DNA of 64,000 bases from Chlamydiota bacterium (GCA_022614855.1 JAKEHU010000036.1:1-64000), one strand, 5' to 3'. Positions 43,866-51,840 are shown, counted from the first letter of the stretch. The notes: a model not told the origin generated them from the sequence alone. Made by a program: numbers and translations.

Positions 43866-44028
43866 GAACCTATCCACAAATTCGGAAGATTTGATTTTTA
43901 ATGAATTTTTTCACAGATTTTAGAGCCATTTCACAGGACATACTTGAATAAGTAGGCCAAGAAATGGCTCTAAAATATGAGGAAAAAGTCACAAAAAGCG
44001 GATTTTTTGAATTTGTGGATAGGTTCAT
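43864..44028. mobile_element. Palindromic element, GAACCTATCC family, copy C (ftsI/murE junction)
   Basis: Starts ATGAACCTATCCACAAATTC, ends GAATTTGTGGATAGGTTCAT, with centre ACATACTTGAATAAGTAGG. On the - strand it provides the TGA stop of ftsI at 44025-44027 and overlaps the murE start at 43863-43865, so it exactly occupies the junction, as copy A does in the ytg operon. Confidence 0.9.
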
Positions 44029-46025
44029 TTATTCCATGCATTGTAAAGGTTTTTTAAATTTTGTACCTCTTCATTCCAATCAGCTTTGTTTGAATTCGCT
44101 CTTGGATCTGTTTTTGGATAGCCAAATGGATCGTCAGGCGTTACTCCAAGATATTGCAATGCCCTTTTTGCAATTTCTCCAAATGCAGGAGCTGCGCAGA
44201 CTCCCCCATATTGATTCCCTCCCATTCCTGGAATATATTTGTATTCAGGTTCATCGATTACAACCATCAAAACAAAGGTAGGATCAGACGCGGGAGCAAA
44301 CCCGATAAACGTGGAAATATGATGCTTTTTGGAGTATTTTCCATTGATGATTTTTTCTGAAGTAGAAGTTTTTCCTCCCTCTGAGTAACCATAGACTTCT
44401 GCATATTGCGCTGACCCCCCAGGTTTTGTCGTAAATTTCATTCCATTTACAATCTGCGCCGCAATGGATGAGTCAATGACCTTTTTTAAACTTTGCATAT
44501 TACTATTATCCAAAACGACAGTTTGACTTCCATCGCAGTGGGTCTTCACAATTTTTTTCACAATCGTTGGCTTTACCTCATAACCTCCATTGACAATGAT
44601 GGCAAAATTTCGAACCATTTGCATGCTATTGACTAAAATATTATGACCCATAGCCAAAGAAAAGGGAGTGGGGGTAGACCATTCCATCGTCCCATTTGGA
44701 TAGACTTTTCCGGGTAGTGGCAAGAGACCGGGACTTTCTGAAGGGAGCTCAATTTCTGTTTTTTGACCAAATCCAAATACATTTTGCAATTGACTTCGAT
44801 ACCAATCAACTCCAAGTCGATCGATCACTCTTTGAACCATTTTTGCGACATATACATTAGAAGATTTTTGAATTGCCATCTGCATGTTCAAAAATTTGTG
44901 ATATCGCATATCGCGAATTGGTTTGCTCCTTCCTGGAAAAAGAGAGGGAGAGGTCGCCACTTTTTCCTGTGGAGAAAAAAGGGGAGGCTTTCCCCTTTTC
45001 TTCAACTCTTCATTGGCCAATAGACAGATTGCAAGTGTAATTGGCTTCATCGTAGAGCCAGGTTCAAAAGCATCCGTTACTGCTTTTACTTTGGTATCAT
45101 TCAATTTTTTTTCATCGTTATAAAATTCAGCGTAACTTGCAGGATGAAAAAAGGGATATTGTGCTAGGGCATAGATCTCTCCAGACCTCGGATGCATCAT
45201 GATTGCCCAGCCGGCTTGTGCTCCGGCTTTTTTTACCGCTTTTTCAATTTCCTCTTCTGCGATGGCCTGAAGGTAATGGTTAATCGTCAAGTAGACATCA
45301 GCTCCATTTTCGGGATCTAAACTGACCTTTCCCACATCCAGAGCATGTCTAGGAGAACGAAAAAAAAGCCGCTTTCCAGGTTTTCCCTGAAGAAATGAAT
45401 CAAAAAAGAGTTCAAGGCCTCCTGTCGGAATGTTTTGCGCTGTTTTTTCATCTCGATCTTCTCGAATTGTATGAAGAACTTGACCAAGTAATTTTCCAAA
45501 TGGATAAGATCGCCTATAATCTTTTAAAAAAAAGAGTGCATTTTTGGGGATTTTATTCTTTTTTGCAAAGGAATCCCACCATTTTACAATCTTCTCCTTT
45601 GCCTCTAGATTTAGCCATTTTGCAATTCTTCTGCTTCTGAGGGGTTTGTCAAACTGAAGCCGCAGATTTTTTTCATCTGAAATTTTTAAAAAACTTGCGA
45701 TTTGACCAGTTATTTTCCCTTTAATGGCATCAGGAATGGATAAAGGATCGATGTATAAATGAAATTGTGGGATATCCAAAACTAGAGGTTGCGGATCAGT
45801 AGGATGCCCTTCTTTGATAGCCACATTTGAATAAAAAACTCCTCGCTTAAATGGTTCTACCAAGATAAATTGATGCTGTGAATTTGCATATTTAGTCCAC
45901 TTTTCTCCTTCAACGATTTGCACTTTGAAAAATTGATAGATCAACAAACAAAAGAGAAGAAAAAGAAAAAGAGATACGGTGGCAAGCCGGATTCGGTGCC
46001 CTTTTGCAGTATTACCTTTAACCAC
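44025..46025 (-). CDS. ftsI: Septal peptidoglycan transpeptidase FtsI (PBP3)
   Basis: Membrane-anchored class B penicillin-binding protein, 666 residues. One N-terminal transmembrane segment (LATVSLFLFLLFCLLIYQFF), a pedestal domain, and a transpeptidase domain with the active Ser in GSTMKPI, SSN in KSSNVYVAKM and the third motif read as GGKTSTSEKI, i.e. KTS where KTG is usual. The start is GTG. It stands between ftsL and murE. Its stop codon is formed by a palindromic element. In chlamydiae this enzyme acts in polarised division with little other machinery. Confidence 0.94.
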   Translation of the reverse strand: MVKGNTAKGHRIRLATVSLFLFLLFCLLIYQFFKVQIVEGEKWTKYANSQHQFILVEPFKRGVFYSNVAIKEGHPTDPQPLVLDIPQFHLYIDPLSIPDAIKGKITGQIASFLKISDEKNLRLQFDKPLRSRRIAKWLNLEAKEKIVKWWDSFAKKNKIPKNALFFLKDYRRSYPFGKLLGQVLHTIREDRDEKTAQNIPTGGLELFFDSFLQGKPGKRLFFRSPRHALDVGKVSLDPENGADVYLTINHYLQAIAEEEIEKAVKKAGAQAGWAIMMHPRSGEIYALAQYPFFHPASYAEFYNDEKKLNDTKVKAVTDAFEPGSTMKPITLAICLLANEELKKRGKPPLFSPQEKVATSPSLFPGRSKPIRDMRYHKFLNMQMAIQKSSNVYVAKMVQRVIDRLGVDWYRSQLQNVFGFGQKTEIELPSESPGLLPLPGKVYPNGTMEWSTPTPFSLAMGHNILVNSMQMVRNFAIIVNGGYEVKPTIVKKIVKTHCDGSQTVVLDNSNMQSLKKVIDSSIAAQIVNGMKFTTKPGGSAQYAEVYGYSEGGKTSTSEKIINGKYSKKHHISTFIGFAPASDPTFVLMVVIDEPEYKYIPGMGGNQYGGVCAAPAFGEIAKRALQYLGVTPDDPFGYPKTDPRANSNKADWNEEVQNLKNLYNAWNK

Positions 46026-46090
46026 TAGACCTCTTTAACCTAACCAGTTGAGAAAATAGAATTAACCTGCTTATCGCTAAGAAAAATCGA

Positions 46091-46459
46091 TCACTTGAAT
46101 ATAAATGCGATCTTGGGTTTTGCTTTTGCCACTTCTCGTATTGCTTCTTCCTTTTGATCGACATCCTTTACAGAATCTACCTCTTCATCCCTTACTACAA
46201 GAATTTCATGAGATAATGGTTGCCTCAGATGTTTAAATTCAGGTTTTTGAGCAATGATCATTAAATTTTCCGGATTTTCAAAAGTATTAATGTGATATTT
46301 CAAACGGATATTTTCCTCATGCAATTGTTTCACAAGTTTCCCAAGTTCGGGAATTTTAATACTCAAATCAGTGAGTTTATTTTGCATATTCATATAAGAA
46401 TAGGCAGATAAGCTAAACGCACCTAAACAAATCAAAATGCGTACTAAAAAGTTATTCAT
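46091..46459 (-). CDS. FtsL/CT271-like division protein
   Basis: 122-residue bitopic protein: a short N-terminal tail, one transmembrane helix (VRILICLGAFSLSAYSYM, about 5-22), then a leucine-zipper-like coiled coil (LTDLSIKIPELGKLVKQLHEE) and the FtsL-like ENPENLMIIAQ. The C-terminal 40 residues are charged. Position between rsmH and ftsI is the canonical ftsL place, and it overlaps rsmH by ATGA. FtsL sequences are poorly conserved, so the call relies on layout and position. Confidence 0.78.
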   Translation of the reverse strand: MNNFLVRILICLGAFSLSAYSYMNMQNKLTDLSIKIPELGKLVKQLHEENIRLKYHINTFENPENLMIIAQKPEFKHLRQPLSHEILVVRDEEVDSVKDVDQKEEAIREVAKAKPKIAFIFK

Positions 46460-47378
46460 AGTTTTTCTGCAAATCTTAAGCGTGCGCTTCTTGCACTAGG
46501 ATTTTCTCGAACTTCATCTGAAGTAGGACGAGCTGGTTTTTTCGTCAAAAGTTTGAGTGTAGGAGAAAAATCCTTCTTTTCTCTCTTCTTTGGAGCTCTG
46601 GCTGCTTCTTTAAAAATTGTTTTCACAATTCGATCTTCCAGACTGTGAAAACTGAGAATACCAATTCTTCCTCCAGATTTGAGAAGGCGAATTGCCTTTG
46701 GAAGAGCTTCTTGTACAGATTCAAGCTCTCTATTTACGCAAATGCGAAGTGCCTGAAAAATCAATGTTGCAGGATGAAAAGCTCTCTTCATTCCTCCAAA
46801 AGCGCGGGCAATTGTCTCTGCTAAATGTTTTGTTGTTTTAATCATCTTTTTTCTCCTTTCTTCAATAATCGCTTTTGCCGCTTTTCTCCATCTCGGCTCC
46901 TCTCCAAAGTCGCGCAGTAGCGCACCTAATTTTTCTTCGTTCCAACTGTTTACGATTTCATCGGCTGTAAGCTTTGAATTTGGATCCATTCTCATATCGA
47001 GTGGTCCCTCTTGCATAAAGCTAAAGCCTCTGCTTCCTTCTTTCAGCTGCATCGTTGAAACTCCTAAGTCAAAAAAAAACCTTCGACTTGATCGATTCCT
47101 CTATCTTGCAAATGGTGATCCAAGTCAGCAAAATCTCCTTGAATCAAAATTACTTTGTGTCTCCAAGGACTGAGAATCTTCTCAGCTACCTCTAAAGCAT
47201 GAGGATCTTTATCGCATCCGATATAGATCTCCGTTTCGGGATGAGATGCAAGAATTCTTCTCGCATGCCCTCCTCCTCCTACTGTTCCTTCGTAAAATAC
47301 TTTCAAAGACAAAGGCGCAAATCCCTCTATCACCTCATCTGCCATCACGGAAATATGAATGGTTTCATCTCTATTCAT
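46456..47378 (-). pseudogene. rsmH: 16S rRNA m4C1402 methyltransferase RsmH, frame broken by a 9-T run
   Basis: Two consecutive open frames encode one RsmH. The upstream part (from ATG 47378) has HISVMADEVIEGF and GGGGHARRIL (SAM site); the downstream part has RGFSFMQEGPLDMRMDP and ILSFHSLEDRIVK. The break lies at A9 on the + strand (47071-47079; T9 in the mRNA sense). With one more T the protein would read VEGFFFDLGVST, matching the family's DGxLxDLG, and total 307 residues, the normal length. It may be a real mutation, a site of transcriptional slippage or a sequencing error. The gene overlaps mraZ and ftsL. Confidence 0.85.
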
Positions 47379-47874
47379 TTTTTTGACAACTCTCAATGCA
47401 TTCTTCACATAAAAGGGCAAAAGCCTCTTCCGTCATTTTCATCAGATCGCAAGAGGGATCTTTTCCACTCAATGCGGCATGAACTTGCGATTCATACCGT
47501 TCTTTTGGCCAAAGTTCGATTTTGTTCAAAACCCCCGCAATGATGATTTCACTTTTGATTTCAATCGCCTTTTTTAAAAGAGGCGGGATCACTACTCTTC
47601 CAATCTTGTCACAACTTGTGTGGTACAAAGTGGAAAAGAAGAGCGTAAAAAAGGGTTGATATCTCCCCATGTGCTGCTTTTCTTGAAATTTCCTGACAAT
47701 TTTCTCAATGTCACTTCTCCTGTAAATCGCAAGACATCCTCCAAGTCCTAGAGCAATGCTAAATTCAAGCAGGCCGTTTTCCACAAGGCCAAATCTCATC
47801 GCTTGCGGCAACACAAATCGATTTTTGCTGTCCAATTTGGCAAGAGAGGATCCGCTAAAGAAAAAACGATTCAT
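47371..47874 (-). CDS. mraZ: Division regulator MraZ
   Basis: Transcription factor heading the division/cell-wall cluster, 167 residues. Two AbrB-like swapped-hairpin halves are visible: GSSLAKLDSKNRFVLPQAMR and CDKIGRVVIPPLLKKAIEI, each with the conserved D-x-K/G-R pattern. I take the ATG at 47874 because it begins with the conserved segment; an upstream ATG at 47907 would add 11 residues. The C-terminus, ending in CEECIESCQKNE, is a little longer than usual. It overlaps rsmH by eight bases. Confidence 0.88.
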   Translation of the reverse strand: MNRFFFSGSSLAKLDSKNRFVLPQAMRFGLVENGLLEFSIALGLGGCLAIYRRSDIEKIVRKFQEKQHMGRYQPFFTLFFSTLYHTSCDKIGRVVIPPLLKKAIEIKSEIIIAGVLNKIELWPKERYESQVHAALSGKDPSCDLMKMTEEAFALLCEECIESCQKNE

Positions 47875-47881
47875 ATAGGAT

Positions 47882-47896
47882 TTCCACTTTTTCCCA
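47882..47896 (-). promoter_or_regulatory. Possible MraZ box pair upstream of mraZ
   Basis: On the - strand TGGGA and TGGAA are spaced five bases apart (10-bp period), as in MraZ operators (TGGGN repeats with 5-bp spacers). They lie only a few bases from the ATG, which would suit repression at the start. Only two units are seen. Confidence 0.4.
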
Positions 47897-48004
47897 CAAT
47901 TTAACAACTTGCTGCTTTTTTGAGAATGCGAACCAGTTATAATCTTTCTCTTTTTTCAATTTAACAACCTAAATATGAATCAAATAAAAAAAAATTTTCA
48001 GAAG

Positions 48005-48019
48005 TGGAAATTGGTGGAA
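48005..48019 (+). promoter_or_regulatory. Possible second MraZ box pair, facing the CT273-like gene
   Basis: TGGAA, five bases, TGGAA on the + strand, same 10-bp period as the pair near mraZ but oriented toward the divergent gene at 48100. Short motifs of this kind arise by chance, hence low confidence. Confidence 0.3.
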
Positions 48020-48099
48020 ATAAAATTCATTGAAAGATTTGGTTGAGTTATTTTCTCATTCTTGGCATGGGAGAGTTTTAATCTGAGTGAGAATGTTCT

Positions 48100-48597
48100 A
48101 TGACAAAAAAAACAATTGATAATTTGGGAATTGACATTTCAACAAGATATGCTCAGGACCAAGAGATCTCTGTTGAAAGTGCAAAGCTTGTTAAAGAATC
48201 ACAGCAAATTCCCTTTACAACAGAAGTTGATGTTCATCTTCCCTTTTTTCTTCCTTATGAATTTGACCTATTTCAAATCGGCAAAAAGCATATCGCTTGG
48301 GCTGGCTTTCCTCCACTTCCTCAATACAGGGAAAAAAAAGTGCCTATTTTTAGGGAACAACTCATTCCAGGAATCAGATCAATAGATAACCTAGACACGA
48401 AAATTGAGAAAATCAATGCAATCAAGCAGCTTCGAGAGAAAGAGAAAAAAGCCCAAGAGACGTGGGAAGAAGAAAAGGAGAGAGAAGAGGAAGAGAGAGA
48501 GGGAAAAATTATCCTCCATTTTTTTGAACAGATGAAAATAACCGATCAATACTTGATTGACATCAATTCCTATCGCAATCAATATCAAAAGGCCTAG
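48100..48597 (+). CDS. Hypothetical protein with charged C-terminal helix (CT273-like by position)
   Basis: 165 residues, function unknown. The N-terminal about 110 residues look globular (TEVDVHLPFFLPYEFDLFQIGKK is partly conserved-looking, with many aromatic residues); residues about 113-150 form an extremely charged single helix (REKEKKAQETWEEEKEREEE). No signal or membrane segment. In Chlamydia two small genes (CT273 and CT274) lie between rsmH and dnaA; the same number and order here suggests orthology but this is from memory. It precedes the TPR gene by 12 bases. Confidence 0.7.
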   Translation: MTKKTIDNLGIDISTRYAQDQEISVESAKLVKESQQIPFTTEVDVHLPFFLPYEFDLFQIGKKHIAWAGFPPLPQYREKKVPIFREQLIPGIRSIDNLDTKIEKINAIKQLREKEKKAQETWEEEKEREEEEREGKIILHFFEQMKITDQYLIDINSYRNQYQKA

Positions 48598-48609
48598 GAG
48601 TAAAAAACT

Positions 48610-49005
48610 GTGAGTCAGATTAACTGGTTAGAAATTTTAGGATGGGGAGAAGAGGAGCTCGATGACTTGCGCTTCGTTGGATATTCCTACATTAAGCAAG
48701 GAAAATATGACTTTGCAAAAACGTTCTTCGAAGCCCTAGTTGTCTTAAGGCCCAATAGCATCTATGAACTCCAAACACTTGGAGCCCTTTATCTCCAATT
48801 GGGAAATAACTTGATGGCCCTTCATTTCATTGAAAAAGCATTAGAACTAGACCCCTCTCATTTACTGACAAAATTAAATCGAGTAAAAGCCCTCTTTTCT
48901 CTTGGTTATAAAAAACAGGCTCTTTTAGCAGCAAAAACACTTGAAACTTGCCCTGAAGAACCAATTGCAAATCAGGCAGCTGCACTCGTTCTCGCCTACA
49001 GCTAA
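48610..49005 (+). CDS. TPR-repeat protein (CT274-like)
   Basis: 131 residues made of about three tetratricopeptide repeats: RFVGYSYIKQGKYDFAKTFF, LGALYLQLGNNLMALHFIEK and NRVKALFSLGYKKQALLAAK. The layout is like that of small SycD/LcrH-type class II chaperones of type III secretion, which also consist of three TPRs, so a chaperone role is possible. The start is GTG. It is followed by a GGCTAAA repeat, then about 130 bases with the likely dnaA promoter. Confidence 0.78.
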   Translation: MSQINWLEILGWGEEELDDLRFVGYSYIKQGKYDFAKTFFEALVVLRPNSIYELQTLGALYLQLGNNLMALHFIEKALELDPSHLLTKLNRVKALFSLGYKKQALLAAKTLETCPEEPIANQAAALVLAYS

Positions 49006-49007
49006 AA

Positions 49008-49090
49008 GAAGAAAGGCTAAATTAGAGAATTTGATAACTCTTTCATCCCTTCTTTTTTTTAACCTTTAGCCTTTAGCTTTTAGCCTTTAA
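49008..49090. repeat. GGCTAAA-type palindromic intergenic repeat, copy 4
   Basis: Starts AAGAAGAAAGGCTAAATTAG right after the TPR gene, ends with TTTAGCCTTTAGCTTTTAGC. The segment TTAGAGAATTTGATAACTCT is the reverse complement of the middle of copy 1 at 5924-6016, showing that copies 1 and 4 are homologous in opposite orientation. Confidence 0.78.
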
Positions 49091-49171
49091 AAAATTGCAA
49101 CTCTTTGATTTTGAAAAGAGTGTTAAAAATTGAAAAATTATTGCTTGCAAAAGTGGTAAAAAAGCTGTTAA

Positions 49172-49183
49172 GTTGGCGCCAAC
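49172..49183. promoter_or_regulatory. Perfect 12-bp palindrome upstream of dnaA
   Basis: GTTGGCGCCAAC, unusually GC-rich for the surrounding DNA, lies in the 135-base spacer between the GGCTAAA repeat and palindromic copy D. It could be an operator. About 25 bases further, TGTGGAAAG and TTGTTCATAA are each one mismatch from a DnaA box, which might allow autoregulation. Confidence 0.35.
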
Positions 49184-49226
49184 AAAACGGCTCCACAATA
49201 TACTGTGGAAAGATTGTTCATAACTA

Positions 49227-49391
49227 ATGAACCTATCCGGAAATTCAAAAACTGCTTTTTGTGCCTTTTTTCCCATATCTTAGAATCATTTCTTGGCCTA
49301 CTTAATTTAAGTATGTCCTGCGAAATGGCTCTAAAATCTGTGAAGAAAATTCACCAAAAATCAAATTTTCTAAATTTACGGATAGGTTCAT
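49227..49391. mobile_element. Palindromic element, GAACCTATCC family, copy D (directly before dnaA)
   Basis: Starts ATGAACCTATCCGGAAATTC; ends AAATTTACGGATAGGTTCAT, immediately followed by the dnaA ATG at 49392. Centre CTACTTAATTTAAGTATG, same orientation as copy A, opposite to B and C. Its outer arms have more mismatches than the other copies. Confidence 0.88.
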
Positions 49392-50723
49392 ATGCTAATA
49401 AAAACTCCACAAGAAACTTGGAATGATTTTCTCAAATTTATTGAAGAGCGTTGTTCTGCTACAGAATTTGAAAATTGGTTTTCTCATATCAAATTGATCC
49501 AATCCCAAGATGAATTTCTCTTAGAAGTACCAAATATTTATGTTCGAGAATATCTACTAGATAATTATAAGCGAGATTTAGAAGCTTTTTTTCCTCTTCT
49601 TCCCAATGGAAAGTTGGCTCTTTCTTTTGTGATCGCTGAAGAAAAGAACCCGTTGCCTGAACCAAAACAACCTTCTCCAATTCAAGAACATGAAACGGAT
49701 CCTGCTCTCAAACTCAATCACCTTTATACATTCAATAATTTCATTGAAGGATCATCCAATCAATTTGTCAAATCTGCTGCTATGGGAATCGCTACGAGAC
49801 CAGGAAAATCTTACAACCCTCTTTTTATACATGGTGGGGTAGGTCTTGGAAAAACCCATTTATTACATGCGATTGGCCACTATACCAAACAACATCATCG
49901 AAAGCTCAAGGTACAATGCATCACAACTGAGGGTTTTATCAATGATCTTGTCGACCATCTTAAAAATAAAACGGTCGATAAATTGAAACGTTTCTATCGC
50001 TCTTTGGATATTTTGCTCGTCGATGATATTCAATTTTTGCAATCGCGATTAAATTTTGAAGAAGAATTGTGCAACACCTTCGAAAGCCTCATCAATCAAA
50101 ATAAACAAATTGTAATTACAAGCGACAAACCTCCCAGCCAATTAAAGCTATCCGAAAGAATGGTTGCGAGAATGGAATGGGGACTTGTTGCCCAAGTGGG
50201 GACTCCAGATCTTGAAACCCGCGTTGCCATTTTGCAGCATAAAGCAGAGCAGAAAGGAATAAAAATTTCCCACAAAGTTGCCTTTTTCATTGCAGAGAGG
50301 ATTTTCAATAATGTACGTCAACTAGAAGGGGCCTTAAATCGCCTATGCGCTTACAGCAGAATGATGGGTCTAGATGTAACAGAAGAAATTGTAGAAAAAA
50401 CTCTCAATGAACTCTTTCAACTTCAGCCAAGCAAACGCATTTCTGTAGACAATATCCTCAAAAGTGTTGCGATCATGTTTGGAGTAAAAGTGAGCGATCT
50501 CTGCAGTAGCTCAAGGACAAAAGATGTCGCTTTCCCAAGACAAGTCGCCATGTATCTTGCAAAAGAACTTGTCAATGAATCTGTCATGAAGCTCGCCTCC
50601 TACTTTGGTGGGAAAACCCACTCCACTCTTCTACATGGCTGGAAAAAAATCGCGCAAAGGCTTGGCAAAGACGAAACCTTGAAGCGGCAAATCCAAATCG
50701 CCCGCCGCAACTTAGAAAGTTAA
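49392..50723 (+). CDS. dnaA: Chromosomal replication initiator DnaA
   Basis: AAA+ initiator, 443 residues. Domain I ([20 protein letters not shown]), short domain II, domain III with Walker [16 protein letters not shown] (about 148-162) and Walker [10 protein letters not shown], and domain IV ending in the signature region [16 protein letters not shown] and [11 protein letters not shown]. Chlamydiae usually have two dnaA paralogues; this one lies in the CT275-like context. The 5' untranslated region would include the 165-nt palindrome D, so initiation on a strongly folded leader is expected unless a promoter lies within it. Confidence 0.96.
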   Translation: MLIKTPQETWNDFLKFIEERCSATEFENWFSHIKLIQSQDEFLLEVPNIYVREYLLDNYKRDLEAFFPLLPNGKLALSFVIAEEKNPLPEPKQPSPIQEHETDPALKLNHLYTFNNFIEGSSNQFVKSAAMGIATRPGKSYNPLFIHGGVGLGKTHLLHAIGHYTKQHHRKLKVQCITTEGFINDLVDHLKNKTVDKLKRFYRSLDILLVDDIQFLQSRLNFEEELCNTFESLINQNKQIVITSDKPPSQLKLSERMVARMEWGLVAQVGTPDLETRVAILQHKAEQKGIKISHKVAFFIAERIFNNVRQLEGALNRLCAYSRMMGLDVTEEIVEKTLNELFQLQPSKRISVDNILKSVAIMFGVKVSDLCSSSRTKDVAFPRQVAMYLAKELVNESVMKLASYFGGKTHSTLLHGWKKIAQRLGKDETLKRQIQIARRNLES

Positions 50724-50756
50724 ACTTTTTTACTCACCAAATCCTTCTATGAATAT

Positions 50757-51266
50757 TTAATTGTTGGCGGGCCGAAAATTTGTGCTAGATATCAAAGATG
50801 CTTGCACCTTGTCGAAAAAGGTCTGGTAAAATTTTTCATCTCGGACTGGATATACTTCCAAGACTCTTCCGGTATTTTCAAAAATTTTAACTTGAAAATT
50901 GGTACGGACTGTTATCTGATTTTGCACATCGGAAACATTTGAGGTCATTTCGATGATGGTGTGTTTTTTCCATCGCGCATTGCTGCCGGAAAAAAGATAG
51001 GCAAAAAAGACGGAGGAAAATTTCTCAATATCAAAATCTCTTTCCGCAGTGAGAATCCCAAGATCTAGATTGATATTTTTGACAATGTATCCGTCGTCTT
51101 GCAGAACATGGATAATGCCCTTAATGACCGATTTGAGATCTTGACCTACATAGGTACGCGTTTGCAGAGTGCGAAGTTGCATTTGACTAACAAGCGTATC
51201 ACCAGGATCTTTGCTGCAACTTGCAAAAAAAACTATGAAAAGAATCGTTAATTTTAATCTATTCAT
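50757..51266 (-). CDS. Putative outer-membrane lipoprotein
   Basis: 169 residues, family not recognised. The N-terminus LKLTILFIVFFASCSKD is a signal peptide with a lipobox-like end (FAS-Cys), so the mature protein should begin at that Cys. The body is a mixed alpha/beta domain (VIKGIIHVLQDDGYIVKNIN, ITVRTNFQVKIFENTGR), reminiscent of small periplasmic lipoproteins with one ferredoxin-like fold. I chose the ATG at 51266, which puts the signal at the N-terminus and overlaps the comF-like gene by eight bases. Confidence 0.72.
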   Translation of the reverse strand: MNRLKLTILFIVFFASCSKDPGDTLVSQMQLRTLQTRTYVGQDLKSVIKGIIHVLQDDGYIVKNINLDLGILTAERDFDIEKFSSVFFAYLFSGSNARWKKHTIIEMTSNVSDVQNQITVRTNFQVKIFENTGRVLEVYPVRDEKFYQTFFDKVQASLISSTNFRPANN

Positions 51267-51840
51267 CATGGATGAAACAAAGCCCATAGATTCTTTTAGG
51301 AAATTTTTTGAGGAGAAATTCACCTTCTTCCTGCAATCTTTTCGATTTAACTGCTTCGATTACTAAAACAGTTAAATCATAAAGATCTTGCTTCAATTGT
51401 ATTGCTGGGCGAGATAAAAATGCACCCATTTCTTTTGCAATCATCTTATTAAATTTTTTATTTTCACCTGGCATAGCAATGATGAAGTCTGGAATTGGAA
51501 AATCCAGTTGGCAGAATTGATAATACATCAAAGAAGCGATTGTTTTCCCAAGAGATGGTCGATTTTTTCTTTGAAAATCTCTCCATAAAGATGGTGCGGG
51601 ACTCAAAAGAGAAAAGCAGCTACCTATTCTCCTGAAAGAAGAGGGATGCATTTGGCATCTTCTGCAAACTGAGGAGGAATTTTCGCAAAAACAGTGCAAA
51701 CAGCGCCCATCTGGATCAATAAAGGAAAAGAGCTCAGTGCATGAATGGCAAAGCCATTTTCCTGAATGACAAGAAATGGATTTGCAATGAAGACAAACAG
51801 GAGGGAAAAGCAGATGGCTAATTGCTTGAAGTATTATCAT
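51259..51840 (-). CDS. ComF-like protein with degenerate phosphoribosyltransferase domain
   Basis: 193 residues. The N-terminal half has Cys pairs CLHCKS, LCHSC, CLHC and CRRC, a ComF-type zinc-finger arrangement. The C-terminal half should be a phosphoribosyltransferase-like domain, but the PRPP-binding loop expected as VDDVxTTG reads LVIEAVKSKR, so catalysis is unlikely. ComF proteins assist DNA uptake in other bacteria; the role here is open. The ATG at 51840 overlaps the end of the giant AsmA-like gene by 23 bases. Confidence 0.7.
   Translation of the reverse strand: MIILQAISHLLFPPVCLHCKSISCHSGKWLCHSCTELFSFIDPDGRCLHCFCENSSSVCRRCQMHPSSFRRIGSCFSLLSPAPSLWRDFQRKNRPSLGKTIASLMYYQFCQLDFPIPDFIIAMPGENKKFNKMIAKEMGAFLSRPAIQLKQDLYDLTVLVIEAVKSKRLQEEGEFLLKKFPKRIYGLCFIHDE

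Noticed and set aside
43864-43890. CTATCCACA at the edge of palindrome copy C as a functional DnaA box
   Set aside because: Only this copy has it; the family base pattern there varies (CCGC, CCGG, CCAC) and the match is a by-product of that variation.
46456-47420. Two separate adjacent genes (198 and 118 codons) in place of rsmH
   Set aside because: Both carry complementary halves of one RsmH fold, and a single added T in the 9-T run joins them into a protein of normal length; a frameshift explains it better.
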